Positions 1 to 10,970 of a stretch of DNA of 64,000 nucleotides are shown here, in pieces. The stretch is taken from assembly GCA_037179335.1 (NCBI GenBank), contig JAKZHN010000003.1:1984001-2048000 (forward strand), given 5' to 3'. This DNA comes from Cyclaneusma minus. Lineage: Eukaryota; Ascomycota; Leotiomycetes; Marthamycetales; Marthamycetaceae. Positions within the stretch are counted from its first letter, which is position 1, and each line of letters opens with the position of its first letter. The notes below the pieces were generated by a model. The model saw only the letters and a list, made by a program, of their open reading frames with translations, searched no databases and was not told the DNA's origin. A program made the position numbers and the translations under genes.

Positions 1-35
1 CCCACCCATTGCGCAACATTCATAGCAGCATCACT

Positions 36-1069
36 ATGGCTGCCAATCCTGCAGACCCGGCCATGGATGTGGACGAGAACGACGACCTCGACGAGGAGAT
101 CGAGGTGCTCAAAGCGCGAGGTAAGCTGTTTCAATCCCTCTTTCCATCGCAGACCAAGCTAACACCAGCACAGTCGCAGCACTCAAAGCCCGCCGCGCAG
201 TCGTCGCAACCAACATCCTCGCCTCGCGCTCCACCCAAGCAACCCTCTCCCGTCTACGCGCTACAATAGCAGGACCTCTCTCCCCAAAACCTACCCCCAC
301 CGCCTCCCTCCCCCCCTCCACCCAAAACCCCTCCGACACCAACCCCCTCCACCAATCCCTCCTCACCCACTCCTCCGCCCAAGCAGCCCACAACACCGAA
401 TGTCTCTACCGCACCTGCGCCGGCCTCACCACCTTCAAGATCCGCGACCCGGACCCGTACGCCGTCGACTCTGGCAACATTCTCGGTCTCCGCATCGAAG
501 CCTTTGGCAATTTCCGCTACGTGCGTCCCTACTACGTATTCTTGAACAAACCGTACCAGAATTCCCCCAATACAACACATGTACTGCGGATTCATAGACA
601 TACGGTTCCGCCTTGTATACCGCTTGCTGCGCTGGCGGCAAAGTATTTGCCCCAGCCGAAACATGGAGTGCAGCAAGGGAATGGGCAGGAGGAGGAGGTG
701 CAAAAAGTGAGGAAGCAGGATTTTGTGAAGTTTGCGAAGGCGCTGAGGAGGGAGTGCCAGAATTATCATAATCGCAAGAGGGCGATTGTTGCCATGCAGC
801 AGGTGCTAGGACTAGATGATAAGAAGGGTAAGGGGAAGAGGAAAGATTCGGGGGTTTTGGCTGTGGAGATTGTAGATGCGGAGGCGAGACAAGTCAGGAT
901 TGAATGGGAGGATGGGAGGATTGGGAGGGCGTATATTAGTGTCGGGGGAAATGTGCTGAAGGCGGTGGTTATTGGGGAGGAGGGGAGGGATAGGAGGACC
1001 GAGAGGGTGATCTTGGGGGGTGATAGGCGGATTGAGGGGTTGGCGGAGAGGATTCTGGGGGATGCGTAG
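36..1069 (+). CDS. mcm21: Kinetochore protein CENP-O / Mcm21 family
   Basis: Subunit of the inner kinetochore COMA/CCAN complex (Mcm21 in budding yeast, Mal2 in fission yeast), which acts at centromeres. Two exons, 36-120 and 174-1069, joined across a 53 bp intron with donor GTAAGC, branch GCTAAC (158-163) and acceptor CACAG, give 326 residues. An acidic N-terminus (MDVDENDDLDEEIEVL) is followed by an Arg/Ala-rich helix. The diagnostic CENP-O core comes next: CAGLTTFKIRDPDPYAVDSG, LGLRIEAFGNFR, RPYYVFLNKP, LRIHRHTVPPCIPL and AALAAKYLP, then a Lys-rich helical C-terminus. The ATG at 36 is preferred because the alternative upstream start is TTG. The gene lies at the very start of the window, so its promoter is not visible. 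The core motifs make the family call good; the symbol is by family only. Confidence 0.85.
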
Positions 1070-2000
1070 GGGTTTGGAATGGGAGTTTTCGCACGTGTTG
1101 CTGGTGGCATTGGGATTGGAGTTCTGGCGAGGTTGCTTTCTTGCTTGCTTTCGACGATACCCTCTCACGCGTTATCATGGCGCTTTGTCAGTCAATAATG
1201 CTATGTCTGGCTTTTTTCTGTTGGTCTTCTGTGCTCAGACTACGGGATTCAGCAAGCTGTATACCTCTACCTTAAGGAATCACAGAACATTACACGAGCA
1301 CTATTTCGCGTCCATTTCAAGAATCCACGATAAAAGACGCTGGTTCTGGATCGTCTTAGTGAGCTTCTTCGAACTTCGAAGTTTTTTGCAAGAAAACCAT
1401 ACGGTCACCTCACTTCAGGCTTTTCGGTGTTCTGCCAGCGCCTCTCCGATATCGCCCCAACCACCCAAAACTTTTTCTCCATCGTCAGTCCAACTTTGCA
1501 TCACCGCTCCACACCATCGCCACGATCCCAGATTCCCATTACCAATGCTATGAATTTCGCACTTTGCGACTGGACTGGCTAGCCTTGGCACCACGGGAAT
1601 TTTTTACAATTCTTCGACCATGCGAGGAATCTGGTGAGCCAAAGGTTGGGCGACGTCGGCCAAGTGACCCAACGACCATGGTAGGTTTTTCTTTGGTTCA
1701 GACCACAAGCTGCAGTTGCCTGCTCAACATACCGTGTTGGACTCTTTTCCCTCCAGTGTTGATTCGCCCATTTCGTGCGTGTTTTTTTTTTTTTTTCCTC
1801 CTTTGCCGCATAGCTGCGGGCGCGTCGAGACTAGTTTCTCACACATCAACGGTTCCGGGTGCGAGTTTTCGCACGGCTTTTGCGACACTGAGAACCTGAG
1901 AGGAATATTGGATATCAACTCTTTGAAAATTTGGAATATCGACATCTTACAAGTTTCGAAAGCCCGCGATCGCCTGTACCTAGGCGACGGAGCGCGCACA
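1070..2000. other. Intergenic region between CENP-O and transporter genes
   Basis: I see no gene here. The stretch holds the 3' end of the kinetochore gene and the promoter and leader of the transporter. A T homopolymer of about 16 bases lies near 1782-1797. The ORFs on both strands are short and have no recognisable content. Confidence 0.5.
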
Positions 2001-4043
2001 ATGGATTCCAAAGCTCCCAACAGCGCCGAATCCTCGCGCCTGGCCTCGAAACCTTCAAAACCCTCGAAGGGCGAAAGCGAAGACAAAGGTCGTCTGGCAG
2101 CAGGAAATGCGACAAATGATGTGTTTGGTGATGAGGAGGGGAATGATATCAAATACAAGACGCTGAGTTGGCAGATGGTGAGCGTGCTGATGATTGCGGA
2201 GATTGTGAGCAATGGCATGTTGAGTTTGCCGAGTAGTGGTGCGGTGGTGGGGTTGGTGCCGAATGCGGTTTTGATCGTGGTGAGTTTGAATATGAAATGA
2301 GAAGTGAAATGGAGGGGTTTGGGTTGGAGTTTTGGGGATTTGTTTGTTTCGGAGAGAAGGGGGAGGATGGGAGGATGACTGGGGCACTGGGGACGGAGAT
2401 GGAGATAGATGGGTCTTGGGAAATCAGGAATTTAGGAGATGATGATGCTAACGTTAACAACAGTTCCTGGGAATCTTCGGAACGTATACGGCGTGGTTGC
2501 TGGTGCAATTCAAGTTGAATCATCCGGAAGTACATAATATGGGCGACGCGGGCCAGATTCTCTTTGGACGTGTAGGGAGAGAGATACTGGGCGCGGGGAC
2601 GGTCATCTTTGCTATCTTTGCGACGGGGAGTCAGTTGTTGGCGGGGCAGGTGGCGCTGGCTTATTTGACGGATTCGAAGCTTTGTTTGGTGGTGTATACG
2701 GCTATTTTTACTGCGCCGGTATGTTCATGTTTGCTCCCTGAGACGCGGAGATTGGGTGAGGGATGGGGATAAAGGGGGTGGAGAAGGAGATACGACGGGA
2801 AAGGAGGGGAATTTTGGAGTGGATGAGTTGACGAGGGTGTTCTAATTGATGCTGACTGATTTGGCTGGCAGACACTTCTGATATCGTTTCCGAGAACTCT
2901 GGATAAACTTTCCTGGCTGGGAGTTTTCAGTGTGGGCTGTATCTTGGTTGTTGGGATCGTTGCCATGGTTGGCGCAGGCGGTATGTTGTTCCCCATTCCC
3001 TCAGAATACCACTCCTATCCGTTGCAGCGGGTTCGAGAGTATGACGCATCACCATGTCTTCTACAGCAACATATTCTCAGCTCCTGGAGCACACCGGTCA
3101 TCTTCCGACAATTCACTGACACTTCTCCCCCTTTCAGTCTCCCCCCTCCCCGGCCGCATCGTCTCCTATTTTCCCTCCACCACCTTCACCACTGCATTCA
3201 CCGCCGTCACCTCCCCAACCTTCGCCTTCGCCGGCCACTTCATGTTCTTCATCATGATCTCCGAGATGCACACCCCGCGCCACGCCATGCGCTCTGCCTA
3301 CGTCCTGCAAGCCTTCGCCACCACCTTCTACCTCCTCTTCTCCCTCATCACCTACTACTATATCGGCAACGACGTCCTCTCGCCCTCCCTCTCCTCCCTA
3401 CCCCCTAAATGGGCTAAAGCAACCTACGCAATCGCTTTACCAAATTTCTTGATCGCCGGATCACTATATAGTCATACGGCGACAAAACTGATTTTTATGC
3501 GAGTTTTTAGGGGCTCGGTGCATGTGGGGAAGAATACGTGGAAGGGCTGGGGCGTGTGGACGGCGTTGATTGTGCTTTGTAATGGCCTCGCACTCGTGTT
3601 GGCAATTGGCGTGCCGATTTTCAACTATCTGATTGGTCTGACGGCGAGTCTTTTTGCGGCGTGGTTTACGTATGGGTTAGCGGGGGCGTTTTGGTTGCAT
3701 GATGCGTGGTATGGGTATGGAAGAGATGGCTATGCTGTTCCGGAGAGAACGGTGGATGAGGAAGCAAGGGATGGTTTGGAAGCAAGACCTTCGGTGGAAT
3801 CGAGGTGGTCGGATAGGAGTCTGGGGGGTGTGCAGGCGCTTGTGAGGAATAAGGGGCAGTTTGCGCTGAGTAGTGCGACTTTTGTGGCGGGGACTTTTAT
3901 TTGTGTGGCGGGGACGTATGTTAGTGTGAAGGGGATTGTGGAGGAGTACAAAAGTGGAGGTAAGTTTTTCCGAGTCGGAGAAAGGGGTTTTGAGGATGCC
4001 ATGCTAACAGTATATAGGTGTTGCGGCGCCGTTCAAGTGTTGA
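2001..4043 (+). CDS. Amino acid transporter, Aa_trans/AAAP (AVT-like) family
   Basis: Multi-span permease of the amino acid/auxin permease family (the family of Neurospora Mtr and yeast AVT proteins), expected in the plasma or vacuolar membrane. Five exons fit: 2001-2279, 2464-2718, 2872-2980, 3138-3959 and 4018-4043, giving 496 residues. Introns have GT/AG ends and GCTAAC or GCTGAC branch sites. The charged cytosolic N-terminus is followed by YKTLSWQMVSVLMIAEIVSNG and MLSLPSS, the hallmark first helix, then about ten more hydrophobic segments, for example FAFAGHFMFFIMISEM and YVLQAFATTFYLLFSLITYY. The C-terminal end GVAAPFKC comes from the last 26 bp exon. Using the other acceptor at 4010 would give a different, longer tail, but its branch site would sit directly on the acceptor. 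The substrate cannot be told. Confidence 0.85.
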
Positions 4044-4267
4044 GTGGGGTGTGCATTGTGGGCTGGATCTAATAGGACTATTATATATTGGTAATATTAG
4101 CTGTGCTTTTTCTGTGGGCAGAAATAGTCAGCAAAATACAGATACAACGCTAAACGCTTGAAATTGGAAGCAGTCTAGACTCTCGGAAGCCAGGTCGCTG
4201 GTTCGAAAGCCCCGGACGTTTGTCATTCAAGAAACAAGTACAACATGCGAATCAAGCATTTGTTGAT

Positions 4268-5872
4268 TCAGAATCTACCAGAAAGCCCCATCCCGTAGGC
4301 TCCGTCCATGTCATGATATCCAAAGTCATCCCAAGGACAAACTCCACCTTCCAGCACAAACTTCTCCAAAGCCCGACCAAGATCTGTCTTTCTCTCCTCA
4401 CAGTACGTGAATCTAGTATGTTCCCAGCGCTCGCCTTCAAAAGGCTTCCCACCAGCTAACTTGCAGTCGCTATTAGGAGTATATCCCCCATCTTCCCAAT
4501 CCGGATTATCCTGCCATTCGAGGGCTCCATTCAGGTCGAAGCTACTCAAGCAAAGCTTTCCTTCATCAATCATATTGCGCAACTTCGTCAGGAACTTGCC
4601 CCAATCGCCGCCAATGAGAGTGATATTCCGTAGAGCCAAGTTCTTGAGTGTTTTCCCATGTGCTCGGATGAACTTGAGCAGCTCCTTGCTTTCGCACCTG
4701 ACTTCCTCGAAAATAAAAGTCTCGAGCTTCTTCCAGGGACGCGAGATGTCCAGATAGGCTCGCAGACACGACGCAGCGGCCATAACGGAATAGCCAGTCA
4801 TTCCCAAATTCAAATGCAAAATCCGTAGGTTTTCGGCACAGCGGAGCCAGTTTGCGATGTCCCCCCTTTCCAAAGACTTACTCAACACGCGATACACTTC
4901 TCGATGAACACGTTTCTTTGGAACCTTCTCGGCTGAGCATTCGGTCACGGGGCTAAATTCCCTACTCGGGCGATATGACATGTCGTGTCCTTGGCCTTGA
5001 TCAAATTCCCAACTCCAGGGCTTGGTCAAGCTACGTCCTGTGAGTCGCAGTCGAAGCTCCTGGAGGTTCTTGATAGAGGCGCGCATGGCGCTTTTGACTT
5101 CGTTGGGGAATAACATGATGCCTAGGAGCGGCTGGCTGTCGATGGCTAGATAGCGGATACCTCGTCCTGCATTCGCGGCAGAGACTAATAGTACGGATTC
5201 TGCGCGGCCGCTAGAACCGCCGCGTTGGTGGACGGGTTCTTGAAGGATCCTGTGGTGGAGGCGGTCGGCGTACTTGTATTCGCTCCGCAGCTCTGGATGG
5301 TCGAGGTTGACGAAATTGTTGCGGAGGCTTTTGATTTCCAGTCGCTCCAGGCGCGGAAACTTCTGTAAAGTGATGAGTTGGTAGGCGATGATGTCTTCGC
5401 TGCTGTCGATCAGACTCTTCCATTCTTTATAGAACTTGACGTATTCTTGCTGATTTGGATCGAGGTGTTCGTTTTGGCTCTCGGGTCCGGATTCGTCGGC
5501 ATACAGTGGGCATCGTGGTGGGCTCCATTCGGCGTCGTAGAATTGGATGCTCTTGACGCAGCGGGCCCAATGGAGATCAGCGGCGATGCTGTGGAAGTGG
5601 ATGAGACACTCCTTTTCGACCATCAGCTTGACGTTGCTGTAGAGACGCGCACGGCCGACGGTGTAGAAATAGCCATTGACGAGGACAAAGGCTTTGAGCG
5701 TCTCGAAGTCTAGGAATTCGACGATTTTCTCCCAGTCTTCCATGGGCAGGTATCCCAGGTGGTCGTCTCTTAGGTGCAATGTTCTGCCAACATCGTTGGC
5801 GAGCTTGGATATCAGATCGAAGGCCACTTTAGTCGGGGATATCGGGGACCTTGGGGAATTGGGGATACTCAT
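4268..5872 (-). CDS. F-box domain protein (expanded fungal family)
   Basis: Intronless frame of 534 residues. After a Ser/Pro-rich start, residues about 42-85 form an F-box-like segment (YLPMEDWEKIVEFLDFETLK, then FVLVNGYF and ARLYSNVKL). F-box proteins usually bridge Skp1 of an SCF ubiquitin ligase to a substrate. The rest is a helical, LRR-like region without clear repeats and with several Leu-rich strands (LRILHLNLGM, LKNLALRNITLI). The same architecture occurs in the divergent neighbour starting at 6282, which shares AFDL-SKLAND near the N-terminus and the C-terminal pattern CPW-(D/N), so the two are paralogues from a local duplication. The target is unknown. The F-box call is moderate and the gene call is good because of length and the paralogue. 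Confidence 0.75.
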   Translation of the reverse strand: MSIPNSPRSPISPTKVAFDLISKLANDVGRTLHLRDDHLGYLPMEDWEKIVEFLDFETLKAFVLVNGYFYTVGRARLYSNVKLMVEKECLIHFHSIAADLHWARCVKSIQFYDAEWSPPRCPLYADESGPESQNEHLDPNQQEYVKFYKEWKSLIDSSEDIIAYQLITLQKFPRLERLEIKSLRNNFVNLDHPELRSEYKYADRLHHRILQEPVHQRGGSSGRAESVLLVSAANAGRGIRYLAIDSQPLLGIMLFPNEVKSAMRASIKNLQELRLRLTGRSLTKPWSWEFDQGQGHDMSYRPSREFSPVTECSAEKVPKKRVHREVYRVLSKSLERGDIANWLRCAENLRILHLNLGMTGYSVMAAASCLRAYLDISRPWKKLETFIFEEVRCESKELLKFIRAHGKTLKNLALRNITLIGGDWGKFLTKLRNMIDEGKLCLSSFDLNGALEWQDNPDWEDGGYTPNSDCKLAGGKPFEGERWEHTRFTYCEERKTDLGRALEKFVLEGGVCPWDDFGYHDMDGAYGMGLSGRF

Positions 5873-6281
5873 TGTGGATCTCGCTGTCTGGAGTATCTTG
5901 TGAGAGTGGAATGTTCAAGTTGACGAGCCTCCGTTAAGATCCTTGGGCAGGCCGTCCGCAGATGCCCACTCCAACCCGCAGAGGTTACGGAAAACGGTCC
6001 ACGAAATATTTCTGGCTCTTCGAGCTAGAAGCCGCAATGATATCGTTATGATTTCATAGGTTGATTGATGGTAATGGTGATGGGTCACGTGGTTTCTTTG
6101 AGGTTGGCTTCCACATCCGGTGATGACGATCTTTCAGCCTTCCCTGTTCTTTGTCCAAGACTGACGCCTTTTTAGCTTCAATCGACATTCCATGAGCAAT
6201 AAGAACAACTAATTTGAATCATGCTCAATTATAATTGAATCCCAATCGGTTCCGTACTTTCTCCAGCGAACACAATCCATC
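5873..6281. promoter_or_regulatory. Shared divergent promoter region of the F-box paralogues
   Basis: About 410 bp between two start codons facing away from each other, so it must carry both promoters. I see no convincing TATA box. The right half is AT-richer (6160-6250). Confidence 0.4.
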
Positions 6282-7988
6282 ATGGCAGAATCAGCTCCAT
6301 CCCCGAAAACTTCCTCAACCAAGAAAGCATTTGACCTAGTTTCCAAGCTAGCCAACGACATCTCCAGTACCCTCGCAATCAAATCCTCTCACTCAGTCAT
6401 CAGCGATGTGCCAGTCGAGATTTGGGAGCTCATCTTTTCCTTTGCCGATATCAATGATCTCAAATGTCTCTCTCTGGTTTCCAAACATTTTTGCACACTC
6501 GCCCGTCCTATCATCCATAGTCATCTCAACTTCATGATTTCTCGCGAGTCTTTCGCACATGTCCGCAATTACCTAAAAACACCTGAGCTCTCTTGTCTTA
6601 TTCGCTCTATTCGATTCCATGAGGCTTCGTGGGGTTTTCCCGAAGGTGATCAGGAGAATTCCGAAAGTATGTATTCTGACAAAGTTAGAAGTCCTTCATT
6701 CTGCAGCTTTTGTATGCACAAATCGAAAAACTTGTGTTGCGGGTGCGGAAGACATGTCCAAGAACCGTTGCTGACTTTGCGTCCATGATAGGCCGATTCC
6801 AAATCCTCTGCGACCATGAGGACCAAAAGCCTGGTGACGATCTCCCCTGGCACGACCAGTACACGGACCTCAATCAGGAGAACCGTAAGCGATATGACGA
6901 ATTTGTGGCTTTCCACAACGAATACAAGGAGCTCCTTTCGAATGGCTCCGACATTGCCCTCTTCACCGAAATCGCTAACAACAAGCTCCCTCGGCTGGAG
7001 AAAGTCCAATTCGTCCCCCTAGCAGACACAAACCCGCTGGACTTTAAACAATGGTCCATCCTGAAAAACAAGATCCATGTGAAGCCAAAGAGACCTGGAC
7101 CAACGACACTTTCTGGCACCGGCACAGCCTCCGACGGACGAGCCGTTACAAGTTTCCTCGTGGCATTAGCAGGTGCTGGCCTCAAGATTCAAACTCTCGG
7201 GCTGGACAGTTGTATTTCTCCAGGCATCATGGTCCAGGCAGAACCCACAGTCCGCGCGCTGAAGAAAATCATGGAAAGCGTCGAGCATTTGAGCGTCACT
7301 TTCGGCTTTCTACATGAGTACGAGCTACCTTGGGATTGGGAAGACCGTGAGGAGTTGCGTCCGTCGTCGGGGGAAGCTGGATTCGAGGCGCAGGGGCGTG
7401 ATAGAGAGAGAGAGGCGAAGAGGCGCTGGGAAAGGTTGGTGAGGGAGTCTCTTCACAATCGGGAAATTGCGGAATGGTTTGCAACCGCCAAACAGCTGAA
7501 GACGTTGAAACTGAATGCGGGTGGCTGGGTAGGGAGAAGGCTGCCTTACAAGGCTGACCTGTATGCGTTCCTGCCTGCTCCGGATGCACAGTTCATGCCG
7601 CGCTATGCCATGGCCGGAGTTTCTGTGGCACGTGAGATCAATGCTCTACTGGGAGAGGCTTCGGTTTCGGGAATTTAGTCTCGGTGGAGTACTCGGTGCC
7701 CAGTCCAATATCGGTATCGCACTCGGTCCGGAATCCAAGGATACTGATTGGGAGACAGAGGAAAAAAATGCTAGTTACAGACCAGAGTGCCTACCTGGTG
7801 ACCTACCTGGTGATGATAAGGAATATATTGCTACCAGCAATGGTGAATTCTTCTGGAAACAGCCCTTGAAGACGGATCTAGGCTGCGAATTGGAACGGTG
7901 GGTCCTGAGGGGACCGGAGGAGGAGGAGTGTCCGTGGTGGAATCCGGAGTACTCGGATTATTCGGAGTATTCGGAGTACGATGTGTAG
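6282..7988 (+). pseudogene. F-box paralogue, reading frame probably degraded
   Basis: Paralogue of the gene at 4268-5872. Exon 1 (6282-6666) carries the conserved N-terminus AFDLVSKLANDISSTLAI and an F-box (VPVEIWELIFSFADINDLKC). A 125 bp intron 6667-6791 (donor GTATGT, branch CTGAC, acceptor GATAG) restores alignment to the paralogue (RFQILCDHEDQKPGDD, then RYDEFVAFHNEYKELL). The frame then stops at 7678 (MAGVSVAREINALLGEASVS), while the conserved C-terminus (ELERWVLRGPEEEECPWWNP) sits in another frame that ends at 7988. The roughly 60 residues between these points in the paralogue are largely missing, which suggests an internal deletion. An intron 7529-7655 could join the frames but its branch site is badly placed. 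The 3' end encodes a short YSDYSEYSEY repeat. It could still be expressed as a shortened protein. Confidence 0.6.
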
Positions 7989-8771
7989 CTCTTCCATCTT
8001 GGAAAAGTTTGGAGCGTTTAAAGCGGTCACAACGTTGTCTTAGCTTCTTGCTGGAACATAACTGTATTACAAGGGCTGTTGTTTTGTAGCTTAAACTACA
8101 TGATTATAAATTCATAAACGAGTTTATTCATCAATGGCCAATGGCTCAAACCCTGCAGCCCCTCGCAACATACAAAGCGCTCGTAAATCACACTGTTCAC
8201 GATAGGAAGATGCGCAGTTCAATGTGGCCATTCGACTTGAGTTCAGACGAGTATCTTCGGTCTGTATAGGACAGGGTGACGAGATTCGGGATCTTATCAT
8301 CAACTTATGGTCTATCGTTAGTACCAAGGATGAGAGCCGGGGATCTCATTACTAGAATTCATAGGAATAAGTATAGTTTGAGTAGATGGCTCCCTAATGA
8401 CATGCAAGATTATCCGGAGCACCTTGGAGAACGGAGATGAGTGGAAGGCGCAGCCATTCTCGGAAGCTAGAAGCATACATGAACTCAAATACTGACCTGA
8501 AATTCAACTGAGACGCATTCGTTTGCTAGGGTGATGGTATGATGGTATTGGGCTTGACTCGCCCCCTCGTGACCCAGGGCCCGAGGCGTCGCCTCGGCGA
8601 GCGGCTGTAGACAACGACTTCACTGGAAGCCCAGCTTCAACCCAGCTTCAACCTCTGTCCACAGAGCACCACTGCCAATTGAACCACTCTCGCCATCTGC
8701 GCACTCCATTTGTCGCCATTTGGCTGCGAACTAAATTTCGAGTACTTTCTGTACGCTAACACTGTCACTTC

Positions 8772-8983
8772 AGAGCTCATAGACAAAGCTTTCTCAGAAC
8801 AATGTCTAATCTGTCAATATTCTCGCATTGAACCTGGGGTCCGAAATTCAAGAACAATGACAATTGCATCACTGAACAGAGCTCATAGACAAAGCTTTCT
8901 CAGAATGATGTCTGAACGTTCTATATCCTCGAATCGAGCCTGGAATTCGAGATTTAAAAACAATGACAGTTGTAGCGCTGAAC
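8772..8983. repeat. 106 bp tandem duplication, two copies
   Basis: Copy one is 8772-8877 and copy two 8878-8983. Both begin AGAGCTCATAGACAAAGCTT and end with GCTGAAC or ACTGAAC. The copies have diverged by scattered substitutions but keep identical length. The unit is not a multiple of three, so the frame crossing it changes between copies and is not a gene. Confidence 0.85.
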
Positions 8984-9030
8984 AAAACTCGTCACTCTTT
9001 TGGCTGCCAGGTTATCTCCTGCTGACCTGT

Positions 9031-9038
9031 TATAAATA
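9031..9038 (+). promoter_or_regulatory. TATA box of the RING gene
   Basis: TATAAATA about 165 bp before the ATG at 9202. The in-frame ATG at 9052 would lie only 14 bp beyond this box, upstream of the likely transcription start, so 9202 is the better start codon. Confidence 0.55.
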
Positions 9039-9201
9039 AGGGACAGACCCCATGAATTTCTGGGCACCTGTCCACAGGCTGTCGAACTTCCTTCGAAATT
9101 TGACATCCTTGTTATCTCAGATTTCTCAGCTATCAAAGTCCTACATTCACTCCACTCGATTCGGATTTCTAACTTCAGGTAAGCAGATCTCCCCGTCAGT
9201 C

Positions 9202-10332
9202 ATGTGTTTAGTTACTACCATCATCGCCTTCATGGGCTGCGGCCACGTCCAGGTTCTCCACTTGCCTAGCACCAACCCCCGCTGTGGTGAGGTTGTCCTC
9301 CAACTCATATGGAAGACGCGAGAAGAAAAAAATTCTCGCTGTTTCATCTGTCGACACCCAGGAACTCTAGCTCCCACCACACAGAAAGCGCGTCTCAAGC
9401 TCTGCTTCCGACAAGGACGGATCTGGTTAGACAATGGTGAGGTCTTCGACATGGAGCCACGTCTTCCAAACGGCATGAGGCCCCGGAGTGACCACGAAGG
9501 GGTACCCATGATCGACATTGCTGAGCCCGTCGACCTGCCAATCATCTTCTTTCCCGAGGTCCAGAAGACCCCCGACGGTGTTCTCTACTACCCGCCAGAT
9601 CTAGGTCGTCACGACGTGCGCGTGCGAAAACTCAAGGTGGAAAGATTCGTCTGGGCCTGTTACCTCCGTCGCAAGCAGGCATGGGATGCCCATCGGCCAG
9701 GTGCACCTTTCACCTACTCGCTGGGTGACTCGGACAACATCGGCGGCACCGTTTCAATCCTACAGCCCCTCGAGCCTCTCAACCCCAACCTCAACCCGCC
9801 TGATGAGGTTCCCCACGCTCGCAGGGAATGCGGGAGCTGTCTCGGTCGCTTCAGAGATGCTCGCTACATCCCCGAGCCTACGTCACCCGAGCCCACGGAG
9901 AAACTGGCCTCGCTCACAGTCACGCCCGAGACTAGCTTCTCCTCGCCAGACCCATCCGCCCCTCTTGATGATGCAGACAAGTCCGACTCCGAAGACCTGT
10001 GCGACAGCAACCCGGTTGCGTTGCCATGCAAACACATCTTCGGCTCCCTCTGCATCGCCACCTGGCTCTCTCAATACGCTCAAAACGCCCCTCGAGACCG
10101 CCAGCAGCCAACCTGTCCTATGTGTCGGTATCGCTACCAGATCTCCGTCCTCCCCTACTCGGAATTCTGGCGCGATACCTTCTACCTGCCCAGACAGGTT
10201 TTTGAGCCTCCGCGGCGAAGAAATCCGCCCCGACGGAACGTGCCAATGATGGTGCAAGATCCGGCACCCCAGGCGAGAGTCGACCGTCTGAGGGAGTTGG
10301 CGGAGCACCCAGCTCCGTACGGCTTCCTCTAG
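9202..10332 (+). CDS. RING-finger protein, lineage-specific
   Basis: A 376-residue protein without introns. Near the N-terminus lies a short Cys/His cluster (MGCGHVQVLHL, then CFICRHPG). The C-terminal third has a RING-type zinc site: C-x2-C (CGSCLGRF), a long loop of about 65 residues rich in Ser, Pro and Thr, then PCKHIFGSLCIATWL and CPMCRYRY. This is the usual spacing of the second half (C-x-H-x5-C...C-x2-C) with an unusually long first loop. RING proteins mostly act as E3 ubiquitin ligases; that role here is inference. The start is set by the TATA box at 9031 and by the conserved Met-Cys opening. The codons for the last ten residues lie in a segment duplicated just downstream (10430-10535). 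Confidence 0.75.
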   Translation: MCLVTTIIAFMGCGHVQVLHLPSTNPRCGEVVLQLIWKTREEKNSRCFICRHPGTLAPTTQKARLKLCFRQGRIWLDNGEVFDMEPRLPNGMRPRSDHEGVPMIDIAEPVDLPIIFFPEVQKTPDGVLYYPPDLGRHDVRVRKLKVERFVWACYLRRKQAWDAHRPGAPFTYSLGDSDNIGGTVSILQPLEPLNPNLNPPDEVPHARRECGSCLGRFRDARYIPEPTSPEPTEKLASLTVTPETSFSSPDPSAPLDDADKSDSEDLCDSNPVALPCKHIFGSLCIATWLSQYAQNAPRDRQQPTCPMCRYRYQISVLPYSEFWRDTFYLPRQVFEPPRRRNPPRRNVPMMVQDPAPQARVDRLRELAEHPAPYGFL

Positions 10333-10535
10333 ATGTGCTCTCTTCTCCTCTCCTCGCGCGGCTGTCCTGTTAAGCAACCACAGCTGTTACTACCCAAGAG
10401 TGGAGTTGGAGGAGAGGAGAAGGGGACCACTGAGGGAGTTGACGGAGCACCCATCTCCGTATGGCTACCTCTAGATGTGCTCTCTTCTCCTCTCTTTTCT
10501 CGCGCGGCTATCCTGTCAACCAACACAGCTGTTAC
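10288..10535. repeat. Imperfect direct duplication over the RING gene 3' end
   Basis: Segment 10288-10390 (CTGAGGGAGTTGGCGGAGCA through CAGCTGTTAC) is repeated at 10430-10535 with an offset of 142-145 bp. The first copy includes the RING stop codon; the second encodes a near-identical C-terminus in the 3' flank. A third fragment, CTGAGGGAGTTGGCG, lies at 10884-10898. Confidence 0.85.
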
Positions 10536-10970
10536 GAACTATCTAGGTGTGTGTATAAGATTGTCCCTTTTCTTTTGTTATTCTGGGCGACTGGCTCGTC
10601 CCAGGAATGGAGGCAGGTTTTCTTCGGAGTCTTCAGGTCTGCGTTTGAGGTTCACGTTGTGTTGTCTATTTCCATTCTTTTGATACAATTTTAATACAAT
10701 GAGCATTTTCCCCCTACTCTAGACATCTAGTCTGCTCGTTTAGTGATTCGGATATTCCATGTACTCGTGACAAATACAAACTCGTTAGTCTAGTCTACAC
10801 TCTACAGTCAGACAAAGGTAGTAAGCTCCTCGCACCTTGAGGCTGATCTCGATAAACTCCAGGAGGCAACGCCATGCACTCGCCTGAGGGAGTTGGCGAA
10901 ATTTTGGCTCGGTCGACTCGAAAGCTCTTATCGTAGCGTAACTATCTTCCGGCAAAATCTCGCTTAGGAG

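Larger units (their letters stand above)
7989..9201. other. Gene-free stretch with a tandem duplication and a TATA box
   Basis: No gene recognised. It contains a perfect 7 bp hairpin (CCGAGGC, 3-base loop, GCCTCGG; 8581-8597), a 106 bp tandem duplication (8772-8983) and, at its right end, the promoter and leader of the RING gene. Confidence 0.5.

Noticed and set aside
4165..4215. Possible tRNA gene (GCTGGTTCGAA next to an anticodon-like stretch)
   Set aside because: The T-arm 3' side does not pair (GCCCC instead of CCAGC), and no acceptor stem or A box is seen. At most a truncated tRNA fragment.
8710..9039. 109-residue ORF over the 106 bp tandem duplication
   Set aside because: The unit is not a multiple of three and the two copies are read in different frames, so no protein repeat is conserved.
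9052..9201. Longer RING protein starting at 9052
   Set aside because: That ATG lies 14 bp after the TATA box, before the likely transcription start, and the added 50 residues show no similarity.
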